A DNA stretch of 64,000 nt, from the NCBI GenBank assembly GCA_023525975.1, contig CM042044.1, positions 11,890,501-11,954,500 of the forward strand, in the 5' to 3' direction. The first letter of the stretch is position 1. Each line of letters begins with the position of its first letter. A program made the translations under genes and the position numbers. Source of the DNA: Smallanthus sonchifolius (taxonomy: Eukaryota; Streptophyta; Magnoliopsida; Asterales; Asteraceae). The notes under the pieces are model-generated. The model worked only from the letters and a program-made list of their open reading frames with translations, was not told the DNA's origin and did not search any database. Of the stretch, positions 12,371-22,500 are shown piece by piece.

Positions 12371-12719
12371 ATATTTGGCTAACTTATCGCCCCAAGTGTT
12401 AAATTGAACTAATTGTGTAAAGGTAATGTGTGCTAGATAAATTTTATGGCTTGGTGTCCTTTATAATAAGTCAAGGTATCCATGTTAGATTTAATGATGT
12501 AGGGTCATGTTTTGATTGAACTAATGAGGTGAACGTGTAGCGTACGCTTCTTGTTAAACTGGAAACACACGAGTTTGGGTCTCAGGTATAGTTTGGCTTT
12601 CGGGTGGTGAGTCGAATTGTGGTCGATAATATTGTTGGGTAGGAGGTGGTTGTTGTTGTTGCATTTGAAAGTTCCAAACCGAAATGTTGCGGTTGTTGTT
12701 GTTGGTAGAATTGAGCGGG

Positions 12720-12922
12720 CAAGGGCGGAGGATAGTGAGGGCCCGAGGTGGCCCCGCCCCCCTGATTTTTCGCTCAGAATTGTTAATATATACGTATTCG
12801 GCCGATTTTTCGCTTATTAGTGTTAATTTATATGTATTCGGCCGAAAACTTTATAGTTCCGGCCCCCTGATAGGAGGAAAAAAATCTCGACCCCCTGCGT
12901 ATTTTTTCAAGCTTCGCCACTG
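12720..12922. mobile_element. hAT MITE, 203 bp
   Basis: Ends CAAGGGCGGAGG and CTTCGCCACTG are related to the CAGTGGCG hAT terminus seen elsewhere in this window. The flanks 12712-12719 and 12923-12930 are both TGAGCGGG, a perfect 8-bp target duplication. The interior is non-coding. Confidence 0.82.
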
Positions 12923-13042
12923 TGAGCGGGAGGCGTAGAAGGTGACTGTTGCTACCCAAATCCGCATCGCATGATTGATAGATGATCGGCTATAGATTCC
13001 GGTGGCTTTGAGTTGTATCTATAACAAAACATGACACTCTTA

Positions 13043-13925
13043 TGTTGGGAATTGTGCACTGGATTTAACTTTTAAAACATATTAATTTACAGAAAACTAG
13101 ATTTGCGTAGCGGAAGCAGTTTAGGCACACGATTAATAAAGTTCTAAACTATATTCTGACAGCGATCCAGTTACATGAACGTATAGACAATAAAAATAAA
13201 ATCCAACTATAGCGAGTAAAAGGTTATACTTTTGACGAAAACCCGAAAACCCCACACTTTGGAACAAAGAGCGTCTCGCTAGTGACACGTCCACAAAAAC
13301 CCACGGTCTACAAAACGTCACACAGTTTTGCGCTAAAACATATCCAACACGAATCCCAACTCGCGGCTGAGAAGGCGGCGTCGTTCGGCGCTCGCAATGG
13401 TAGTAGTCCGACGGCAGGCAGCGGAGCGACGACGATGGAGTAGCGGTTCACGGTGGCCGATCGATGGCGGAGGAGGGAGTCAGCCGGCTGCCTTATACAA
13501 ATAAAAGGGGTGGAGGCTAAAAAGGTTAATTAGGGTTAAAGTTAAGTTTGTATATATAGATACCGTAATTAGAAACTTCACCCCATGGTATTCACTCTTA
13601 ATTCCGTAGTAATTAACCATCAATTACTTTTAACCTTTGATGTTTACTAATTATAAATAATTAGTGAATCTATAACGACTAACGTTTAACTATTAAACGT
13701 TTAAATCCTTTCATCCTTGATTATTTCTCTAAATAACTTATCCCCGAATTGACGATTAAATATTTCTCTAAATATTTACTCACTGCTTTAAAGAACCGTG
13801 TTTCGTGAACTATAATGTCTATGTATAAACATCATGAATTGATCGTTGTCCAAAGTGTAGCTCTTTCGATCGTACCTCGATTGCAACGTTGATATTAATG
13901 ATGATTGGACATCTAATATCCAACA
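13043..13925 (-). mobile_element. LTR-like sequence, minus strand
   Basis: Read on the minus strand this starts TGTTGGATATTAGATGTCC and ends GCACAATTCCCAACA, with matching TGTTGG/CCAACA borders and a TATA-like stretch (complement of TTATACAAATAAAAG near 13,494-13,508). A purine-rich tract (complement of ATCTCGCATTTG, 13,926-13,937) abuts its 5-prime side as a polypurine tract would, so it may be the 3-prime LTR of a Copia-like element whose internal part, now non-coding, runs to the right. The 5-bp flanks do not match. Confidence 0.5.
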
Positions 13926-15172
13926 ATCTCGCATTTGGACGATTCATCGATTAAAGGTTTCAATGTAGACAATGGTGGACGTCTAGCTGCATCTCACTAC
14001 CCTTACCAAGGTATGACATATTACAATTGTCAACTACTTCCTTGTATTCAAGTAACTCTTACTTGACTAAGTGCAACAATCATGGTAAAGATAACTATGT
14101 ATCCTTTCTGTTCAGAGCATTCGTTGAACATGAGACATGGATACAAGTAATTTCTCATATGAGGTTCAACTATTCTTATTCTCGTCTCTAAATCAAAATG
14201 GTTTTAAACAAACTACTCTTAGTTTGAGTGTGACCACACGTTTTATATCAGTTTGAATTAACAAGGACGCCAGAATGTCCGACTCTTGATTAAAGGATAA
14301 TATAATTCCTTTAGTCACATACAATTCCCACTTAACTTCAGATTTATTTTCAATCATACACTTATTATTGTCTTTCACGGAACAACGTTAGATATGGTCA
14401 AATAACAAACTTTAGTTAAAGTTAGTTCAAATATATGACTCGAGTCGAAATACCGATAGATCTTACCATATTCAAAACTTCTTAAGATAGATATCTATCC
14501 ATGAAGATAGTTTTGAAACGAATTACGTCCAATATTCATTCTCTAATGAATATATGTCAATATGATCTCCAACCCTTTTGGATTTTCATTCAAAATGAAC
14601 CAATCATCTAATTCACAATAGTCGTACATTCAGATTGATTTCAATAAATATGATCGACTACAGGCATTTAGAATAAAATATTCAAGGATTTTAAAACGTA
14701 TAAAATATCAAACGAAGAAACATCTATTTATGATGCATTTAACCATTAAATCAAAATAAAATACCAATGTATTTATATTGTTCGAAAGCACCAATACTAA
14801 ATTAAAGAGAATTTAACAAATGACACTCATAACTTTCATTTTCATTGTCAAAATCAACCTCGGTAACATTATCATAAAAAATTACACTTAATTTCCACTC
14901 ATTTTCACTCAAAATGACGATTGTAAACAAACTGAGAAAACATATAAACAAAATCAATTGAAAATCAAATATAAATAAAGTGTGAATCTCTAACAATTGT
15001 GTTACTGAGTTTACCGGTAACAATAAATACAAAAGGTTAAAATACCACTGATTAAATTACTAATATAAATTATTATCATAAATAATCATAGTTTATAAAA
15101 GTAAAATCCAATTTACCTAAATATAAAAGAAAGAAAAACAACGATTTCTCTCAATTGTATTCCAAAATAAAA
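13926..15172. other. AT-rich non-coding stretch
   Basis: This may be the decayed internal region of the LTR element to its left. Only short AT-rich open frames occur and no retroviral motif is visible. Confidence 0.4.
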
Positions 15173-15194
15173 GAAAAACAATATAATATGTAAT

Positions 15195-15299
15195 TTTTTT
15201 TTAATAAGACAAAACAAACACCTGAACCACCCGAATAATCAGATGATTAAAGGCAACCCTACCCACGAGCGCTGCACCTAACTTCACCATGAACCCACG
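15195..15299 (-). mobile_element. 105-bp poly(A)-tailed retroposed fragment
   Basis: The segment is flanked by a perfect 22-base direct repeat (15173-15194 and 15300-15321). On the plus strand it begins with a T-run (15194-15202), that is, a minus-strand insert ending in oligo(A). This is the signature of target-primed reverse transcription: a short SINE or 5-prime truncated LINE tail. It lies in the oleosin upstream region, about 160 bases before the start codon. Confidence 0.75.
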
Positions 15300-15362
15300 G
15301 AAAAACAATATAATATGTAATACACATCACATTTGTAAAGATGCCCTAATATGACTTCATCC

Positions 15363-15390
15363 CACGTGTCGTTTTGCATGTCTTTACGTG
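15363..15390 (+). promoter_or_regulatory. G-box, RY motif and ACGT core upstream of oleosin
   Basis: CACGTG (15363-15368), the RY element TGCATG (15375-15380) and ACGTG (15386-15390) are clustered within 28 bases, about 70-95 bases before the start codon. ABRE/G-box plus RY pairs are the binding sites of bZIP and B3 (ABI3/FUS3/LEC2) factors in seed-maturation promoters, which fits an oleosin. Function is inferred from motif identity and position. Confidence 0.65.
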
Positions 15391-15456
15391 TCCCCAAATC
15401 CCTTCTCCATATCACTCTCCTTTCTTCCACCCAACATCAAAATCATATCATCACCC

Positions 15457-15927
15457 ATGGCCGATCGGAACATCCACCGGCCACCAAGACCCGATGACGG
15501 AGGATCATTCATCCAAAGACTCCGTACCCACTCACTCAACTCCACCCAACTCATGGGCCTCATGACCCTCCTCATCTCCAGCGCCATCCTCCTCCTCCTC
15601 ACCGGCGTCACCATCACCGTCGCCGTCGTGGGCCTCATCTTCTTTGCACCCATCATCATCCTCACCAGCCCCATATGGGTTCCGATTGGCACCCTCCTGT
15701 TCGTGGTTGTATTCGGCTTTGTCTCGGTTTGCGGGTCCGGTCTGGCCGGGGTCGGGGCAGTTTATTGGTTGTATAAGTATTTTAGAGGGTTGCACCCGGT
15801 CGGTTCGGACCGGGTTGATTATGCGAGGAGCCGGATTGCGGATACGGCGAGTCATGTGAAGGATTATGCGAGGGAGTATGGTGGGTATTTTCAGGGGAAG
15901 GTGAAGGATGCGGCTCCCGGTGCTTGA
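15457..15927 (+). CDS. Oleosin, low-molecular-weight type
   Basis: Oleosins coat seed oil bodies, with a central hydrophobic hairpin buried in the lipid. The chain is 156 residues in one exon. The short polar N terminus (1-30) is followed by an unbroken hydrophobic stretch of about 75 residues (31-105) that contains the proline knot: P65, then S71-P72 and P76 (pattern P-x5-SP-x3-P). The C terminus (106-156) is amphipathic and charged. I see no long insertion of the high-molecular-weight class, so it is probably the L form. I chose the ATG at 15457 (context CACCCATGG, giving MADRN) over the in-frame ATG at 15388, because family members start close to this point and the extra 23 residues look like UTR. 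The promoter motifs upstream suggest seed expression. Confidence 0.95.
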   Translation: MADRNIHRPPRPDDGGSFIQRLRTHSLNSTQLMGLMTLLISSAILLLLTGVTITVAVVGLIFFAPIIILTSPIWVPIGTLLFVVVFGFVSVCGSGLAGVGAVYWLYKYFRGLHPVGSDRVDYARSRIADTASHVKDYAREYGGYFQGKVKDAAPGA

Positions 15928-16811
15928 ATGTGGTGGTGAACCGGCCTGTCGGAAACTGGTGGACCGGAGTGTTTGTGGTTTAGCGTTTTTTTTTGGTCTT
16001 TTTTTGTTGATGTAAATCTTTTGTCGAATGTTTAATTAACAATCAAATTCCGGTGTTATATGCTATGAGAAGTTGTACATCTTGAAGCATTGGTGGTAAT
16101 TTTTGAGATAAAAGTTTAATTACACTATATTAATGGTTTTACACGATTAAATATTAATAACACAATGACACTACATGATAGAACACAATTCATTAAACAT
16201 GGCTAAAAATGGTTAAAAGCTGTTAAATTCATATTTTATTATTTATAAAGCTATTTTGTTTTCAACTTAAACTTATTTAGATACATTTTTAATCGTATCA
16301 TTAATTAATGTATCAGCCTGTCATGACCCGAATATATTTATCACTGTGTCGTGTTTAGTATGTTTTATCGTTTTAAGTTGAATTATGCCGTTATTCAACT
16401 TGTTCTATCGTCTTGACCCGAATCTATTTATCACCATGTCGTGTTTTGTATTGTTTTATGTTGAATTATGCCGTGTTAACGAGTGGTGTTATATATTTCA
16501 AAACTTAAAGGCGGCTATCAAGTGGCGATGCATGTGTGAGTGCGAGTTAGGGTGATTAGCATCCATAGAGTCCCTACTTATGGCTCCTTACTTCTAAGAA
16601 CACAATTTCTAAGAAGGGCTCCTTAGAGTATGATGTATACTCTCAACTTGGGAGAGTCAAGTGAGGGTACTCTTTTTTGCCTCGTGGGTGCCACATTAGC
16701 GTGATAAGTTCCTCACTTGGGTCTCACTTGCAAGCGAAATACTTAAGTGAGTAAAATACCACATATTTGACCATAAGGGACCCACTCAACACCCACAATG
16801 GGGAACCCACC
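15928..16811. other. Oleosin 3-prime region and host repeat
   Basis: No gene seen. The last ~300 bases contain repeats of GAGAGTCAAGTGAGGG/TCACTTGGGTCTCACTT type that continue after the retrotransposon at 26,577, so the chromovirus landed in an older repeat. Confidence 0.5.
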
Positions 16812-19105
16812 TGTAACATCCCAAATAATAGAAAGTAAATAAAAAGGAAAAGAACAAGTGGGCTTGGCCCAGATTTCGGCCCATGGGCCGATATTAGAAG
16901 GAAACCCTTCTACATCTGCACACAGCCTCTCCCCATCCTCTCATTTGCGCAAGACTAGAAAGAGAAAGAGAGAGCTCAGTCTAGAGAGAGAAAGATCGGG
17001 ATCAAGCTCAAAGTCTCGAAGATTTGTTGCTCACTACCTCTGGAGCATAAAGAAACAGGAAAGAAGCAGTAACAGGTAATCGCTATACCTAAATCTGAGT
17101 TTTTGTAACTTTCGGGTTAAAGGGTAAAAATCGAGTGAAGAGGTAGATTTTACGTGTGAAACTTGAAACAAACCACATATTTGGGTTCATGGGAAGTAAA
17201 GGAACGTTTCGAACGTAAAAAGTTCAAAGCTTGATCGATTAGAATAAATGGTCAGATCTAGGGTTTCTGTTTGGGGAAGATGACTGAGTCATCGAAACTA
17301 CATAGTTTCGATAGACAAAGTATGACTCGAAACTACCGAGTTTCGATTGTAGCAGACCCATCGAAACTACATAGTTTCGATACAGACCCTAAACTTAAAC
17401 TACTAAGATTTTACACAAGTCACCACTCGAAACTACATAGTTTCGATAGGCAAAGTATGACTCGAAACTACATAGTTTCGATAGACAGAGTACCACTCGA
17501 AACTACATAGTTTCGATAGACAAAAGTATAACTCGAAACTACATAGTTTCGATAGACAAAGTATGACTCGAAACTACAAAGTTTCGATAGACAAAGTATG
17601 ACTCGAAACTACATAGTTTCGATAGGCAAAGTATGACTCGAAACTACCTAGTTTCGATAGAAAGGGTATGACTCGAAACTACGGGGTTTATACTTAGTAA
17701 TGTCTAGTGTCATTTAGGAGCAATACCTTATGCATATAACTTTATTATACAGATCGTGAGTAACCCTAGTGACGCTCAGTGACCAATTGAGAGCATTTCT
17801 GAGACCACCCATCAGGTGAGTTCAAGATCCCTATTTTACTGTTTTAGGGTGGTGTGCATACTCAAGAATTAGACGTTTATAAATAAATGTATATTATTTA
17901 ATTAAACGTTTTGTAAGAAAGAAAGATAACGGTTGTTAAACCGAATGTTTTGACAGGAAGAAAGATAACGGTTGTTAAACCGAACGTTTTGAAAGAAAGA
18001 AAGAAAGAAGAATGGTTTATTTAACTATATGTTTTATAAACAAGAGAAAGAGAAGAAAGAATGGGTTATTTAACTATATGATTTATAAACAAGAGAAAGA
18101 GAAGAAAGAATGGTTTACTTAACTATATGTTTTATAAACGAAGAGAAGAATAATAAGTCAAATACATTGTCTAATCTGTAAGAGTATGCTTATACGACGA
18201 AAGACTTGGAGTAGTAGCGTAGTCCTAGAGGCTGGTGCTACTCTAAGCATAGTAGCAAGTCTTGAGGTAGTAGTATAGTCCTTGAGACTAGTGCTACCCG
18301 AAGCCGATGCTGCGTCATGGACAAGTCCATGATGCACCATGAGAGAAATCGGGACAGTGCTCGGCAGGGCATTGTAACGAGGATGTTGCAACTGGTTAAG
18401 ATGAGTAACGACGGTTACTCTAGCGGCGACGGTCGCTAAGAAAGAATGAAGAAGCCCGCTTGGGGGCACAGAAAGTCGGTTATCGGCCTTTGGACGTTGA
18501 GCCTTAGGGAACAATAACCGCGAGAAAGAGTTCCTTCGGGAAGTAAGAACGAAGAAGCCCGCTCGGGGGCACAGAACAGATTGTAGACATTAATGTATGA
18601 CTTAAAGAAAAGAGTACAAAGTAAATACGTATGAATATAGAAGAAGAAAGAAAGATTTTTATACGTATGTATTTTAAAGAAGGAAGACATATTTTAATGT
18701 GTATGTATTTAAAGAATAAAGAAAGATTTCATTGTATTACGTGTATAATATAATACGTATATTTAAAAGGGAAAATCCTTTTTATATATATATAAAGCTA
18801 AAGAAAACTTGAACTCACCAGCGTTAGCTGACTATTTTAGTATGCACATCAGGTAGCAAAGGAAAGGAAAAGAAATGATGGTTTCGAGGGCTTAGGAGTG
18901 AATGGCTGGATGGCTGCTGCTGATGAAGACTGACATCCCCATTTGCTAGTTTTAGATTGTTGAACTATGTTTAAATTTTAAGTTTTAATTGACTCTGAAT
19001 TTTGTAAAGACTTCCGCTGTTAGTTTAATGTTTGATTCAAAGTTTAAGAACTATGTATATGCAATGTTTGCCAACTGTGAGAGGTACCCGGTTTGGGTCC
19101 TTTCA
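16812..19105 (+). repeat. 5-prime LTR of the chromovirus, 2294 bp
   Basis: It starts TGTAACATCC and ends GGGTCCTTTCA. It contains an array of palindromes (17,292-17,690), direct repeats of a ~40-base AAGAAAGAATGGTTTATTTAAC type unit near 17,900-18,140, and no coding sequence; the short frames at 16,858, 17,271, 18,158 and 18,436 recur in the 3-prime LTR and are by-products. Confidence 0.95.
17292..17690. repeat. Array of ten palindromes in the LTR
   Basis: The 20-base palindrome TCGAAACTACATAGTTTCGA (9-base arms, 2-base centre) occurs about ten times, mostly spaced 34-37 bases apart by GATAGACAAAGTATGAC-type linkers, with a degenerate half copy at 17,671. Several copies carry changes only in the central bases (ACCGAG, ACAAAG, ACCTAG). 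The same array is in the 3-prime LTR at 24,674-25,072. Confidence 0.95.
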
Positions 19106-19108
19106 AGT

Positions 19109-19122
19109 TGGTATCAGAGCCA
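19109..19122 (+). other. Primer binding site (initiator tRNA-Met type)
   Basis: TGGTATCAGAGCCA follows the LTR after a 3-base spacer (AGT). It matches the complement of the 3-prime end of plant initiator tRNA-Met, the usual primer for gypsy and copia elements. Confidence 0.92.
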
Positions 19123-19548
19123 TAGTTTGAGAGATTCGGACATTCGCCAAAATGTCTGAACTTGAACTGAGAATGGGACAGAAGAATGGGATGTCAGTCA
19201 GAACAGCCAAGCCACGAAAGGAGAACAGTAAGGCCTTAGTAATTAGTGACTGTAGAAACAGTAAACAGTAAAGGGCCTTAGAATAGTAAGGTAGTCCATG
19301 TCCTAGTTTAGAAACATAGACACCAAATACCTTAGAATAGAAAGTAGAGCGAAGGTGCCTTGATGTAGAAACTCTGGACTTGAGTACAAACGTCACTCTG
19401 ACGGGGAATGTTCAGAACCCAGGAAGTAAAGTAAATTAGTAATTTCATACCGGTCTCTGTAATTAGTAATTTACATTACTCAAGGTGTTCTAAATAATTA
19501 CCTATCAGGATAACATGAGTATCTCCTTGTTCGCAGTGAGAAAACGTC

Positions 19549-22500
19549 ATGGCTGGAAGGAAAGGTGCAAAGGGGGGAGCCGGTACGGGACGTAGGGGCA
19601 GGCCCCGTGTCAACCGGGTTGAAATAGAAGAAAGTGAACCCTCTGTTCATGGGTCGGTGTCAATCCATACTACTAATGAGGATTCTCCGAGTAACCCCGG
19701 AGCACAGGATGAAGAAGGCTTAGTTTTGGAGCCAATTGTCAGGAGAGCGATAGCCGACGAAGTGGCTGCAGTTCTGAAGAATACTCTACCTGCAGCACTC
19801 GCTGAAACCCTGAAGACTGTGGAAGGGGAGAGAGAAAGGGGCTTACGGGCCGAAGATAGAAATATGATCGAACCTGAGTCTGAAGGTGAGGACTCTGACT
19901 ATGAAGAGAAACGCGGATGCGACTACAAGTCCTTTCGAAATTGTGATCCGCCAACTTTTGATGGGAAGAAAGATGCTATTGCCGCATACTACTGGATTGA
20001 CCGCATGACTGCAGTCATTAAGATGAGTGAATGCCGTGCTGACCAAGCGGTAGGGTTTGCCGCTCATTCTTTCGCCTTCGAGGCACTGAGCTGGTGGGAG
20101 AATGTGAAGAAAGCTAAGTCTGAAAGGGATATTGATAGAATGAAGTGGGAAGATCTAAAAACACTGGTTATTCAGAAGTTCTGTCCCCAAAATGAGATTG
20201 ATAAGATGGAAGAAGCCTTCGTGGAACTCAGGGCTGGTAGCCTGACTCATCGACAGTTCACCTCCAGGTTTAATGAGTTAACTCAGCTGGTTCCCCACTT
20301 GGTGAACACAGAAGAAAGAAGGATCAAATGCTATATCCAGAAGCTACCTCCAAGAGTTCGCACAATCATTAATGCCAACACCCCTGGAGACTTTGACTCG
20401 GTGGTGGCTATGAGTGGAAAGATTTTTGATGATGTGGCCGCAGAAGGCGTAACCCCCGCTGAAACTCAAAAGAAATGGTCTAACGCCACTAAGCGCTCGG
20501 GCGGGGATTGGTCTGCCTCAAAAAGTAAGAAGCCAAGACCGGAGGAAAGGGTCAACTGTAGCAAATGTGATAGGCCACATCTTGGGGAGTGCAAGTATGG
20601 GTTGAACATATGTTACCGTTGTGGCAAGACCGGGCACATCTCTCGTGAATGTCCCAACGCTCCCGGTTCTGCAAACAATAGAAAGTGCCACAACTGTGGT
20701 GGATCAGGACATTTCTCCAAGGATTGCCGTAAACCAAGAACAACAAACAATGAGAAGGCAAAGGAGGCTGAGAAAGGGGGAGCAAGAACCAGAGCCTATG
20801 CCCTGACACAGGAGGAAGCAAGGGGAGATCCCAACGTGGTGTCAGGTACGTTCATCCTTGGCCACACCTTTGTTTCTGTTCTGTTTGATTCAGGTGCTAG
20901 TAAAAGTTTTATATCCTCCTCGTTCTGTAAAAGACTGAAATGCAAAACTTCCAAGATAGAAAGAGCCTTTAATGTTGAGACTGCAGTGGGTAGAAACACT
21001 AAAGTGGTAGAGTTGGTAGACGATCTTACCATAAAGATAGAGGGCCATAGATTTCCGGTTAGATTATTCGTTATAGCCTTGGGAGGATTCGATGTAGTAC
21101 TGGGAATGGATTGGTTATCTGCCAATGAAGCTCGGATTGTGTGTAAACGAAAAGTGATTCAGCTCAACGCTCCTGACGGCAGCGAGGTCGTAATTTATGG
21201 GGAACGAGACATTCCGTTGACTAATGTAATCTCACAAATGAAAGCAGAAAAGTATATGAGGCGTGGGTGTGAGGCCTACTTGGCGTACGTGATCGATAAA
21301 GACGTAAAAGTAAAAGAGTTAAGCGAAGTACCCGTGGTGTGCCATTATCCGGAAGTGTTCCCTGAGGAACTGCCCGGATTGCCGCCTGATCGGGAGACAG
21401 AATTCCAAATAGATTTAATGCCAGGTGCCCAGCCCGTTGCCAAAGCACCTTACCGGCTAGCGCCACTTGAGATGAAAGAGCTGATGACCCAACTGGAAGA
21501 ACTTTTGGAAAAGGGATTTATCAGACCGAGCATTTCACCATGGGGTGCTCCGGTGCTGTTTGTCAAGAAGAAAGATGGTGCCATGAGAATGTGCATCGAC
21601 TACAGAGAATTGAACAAAAGAACTGTGAAGAATAAGTACCCACTACCCAGAATCGACGATCTATTCGACCAATTACAGGGCGCCAAATGGTTCTCAAAGA
21701 TCGACCTGCGGTCAGGTTATCATCAACTAAAGGTAAGAGAGGAAGACATACCTAAAACCGCATTCCGAACGCGATATGGACACTACGAGTTCCGAGTGAT
21801 GACCTTTGGGCTTACAAATGCTCCCGCAGCCTTCATGGATATGATGAACAGAGTGTGTCGACCAATGTTAGACCGGTCAGTGATAGTCTTCATCGACGAT
21901 ATACTCGTATATTCTAAGAGCAAGGGTGATCATGCATGTCACCTGCGAGAAGTTCTAGACACATTAAAGACAGAGAAGCTTTATGCTAAGTTCACGAAAT
22001 GCGCGTTCTGGCTAAAGGAAGTCCAATTCTTAGGTCATGTGATTAACGCTGAAGGCATCATGGTAGACCCAGCAAAGATTGATGCAGTGTGGAATTGGGA
22101 AATTCCGAAAACACCAACGGATGTACGAAGTTTTCTAGGTTTGGCAGGCTACTACCGGAGGTTTATACAAGACTTCTCTAAGATAGCCTCACCTCTAACC
22201 AAATTGACTCGTAAGGACGTAAAATATGAATGGGGCCAGGCCCAAACCACTGCCTTCGAAGAATTAAAGAAGAGATTAACCCGAGCACCGGTGCTGACCC
22301 TACCCGATGGTAACGAGGACCTAGTGGTGTATTCTGACGCCTCAGGCCAGGGGTTAGGCTGTGTGCTTATGCAACGAGGAAAGGTGATTGCGTATGCATC
22401 ACGACAATTAAAGACTCACGAAGTCAACTACCCGACTCACGACCTTGAACTCGCGGCCGTTGTCTTTGCCTTAAAGATTTGGAGACATTACCTCTATGGA

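Noticed and set aside
13038..13930. Solo LTR
   Set aside because: The 5-base flanks TCTTA and ATCTC do not match, and a PPT-like tract abuts one side, so an LTR with remnant internal sequence fits better.
15388..15456. Longer oleosin start giving 23 extra residues
   Set aside because: The added segment is unlike family N termini and the ATG at 15,457 has the better context.
17292..17690. Regularly spaced repeats resembling a CRISPR array
   Set aside because: Plant nuclear LTR; the linkers are near-identical rather than unique spacers and there are no cas genes.
16858..18690. Four open frames of 73-118 residues in the LTR, repeated at 24,240-26,072
   Set aside because: They are identical in both LTRs, cross the palindrome array or low-complexity repeats, and show no domain; they follow from LTR duplication.
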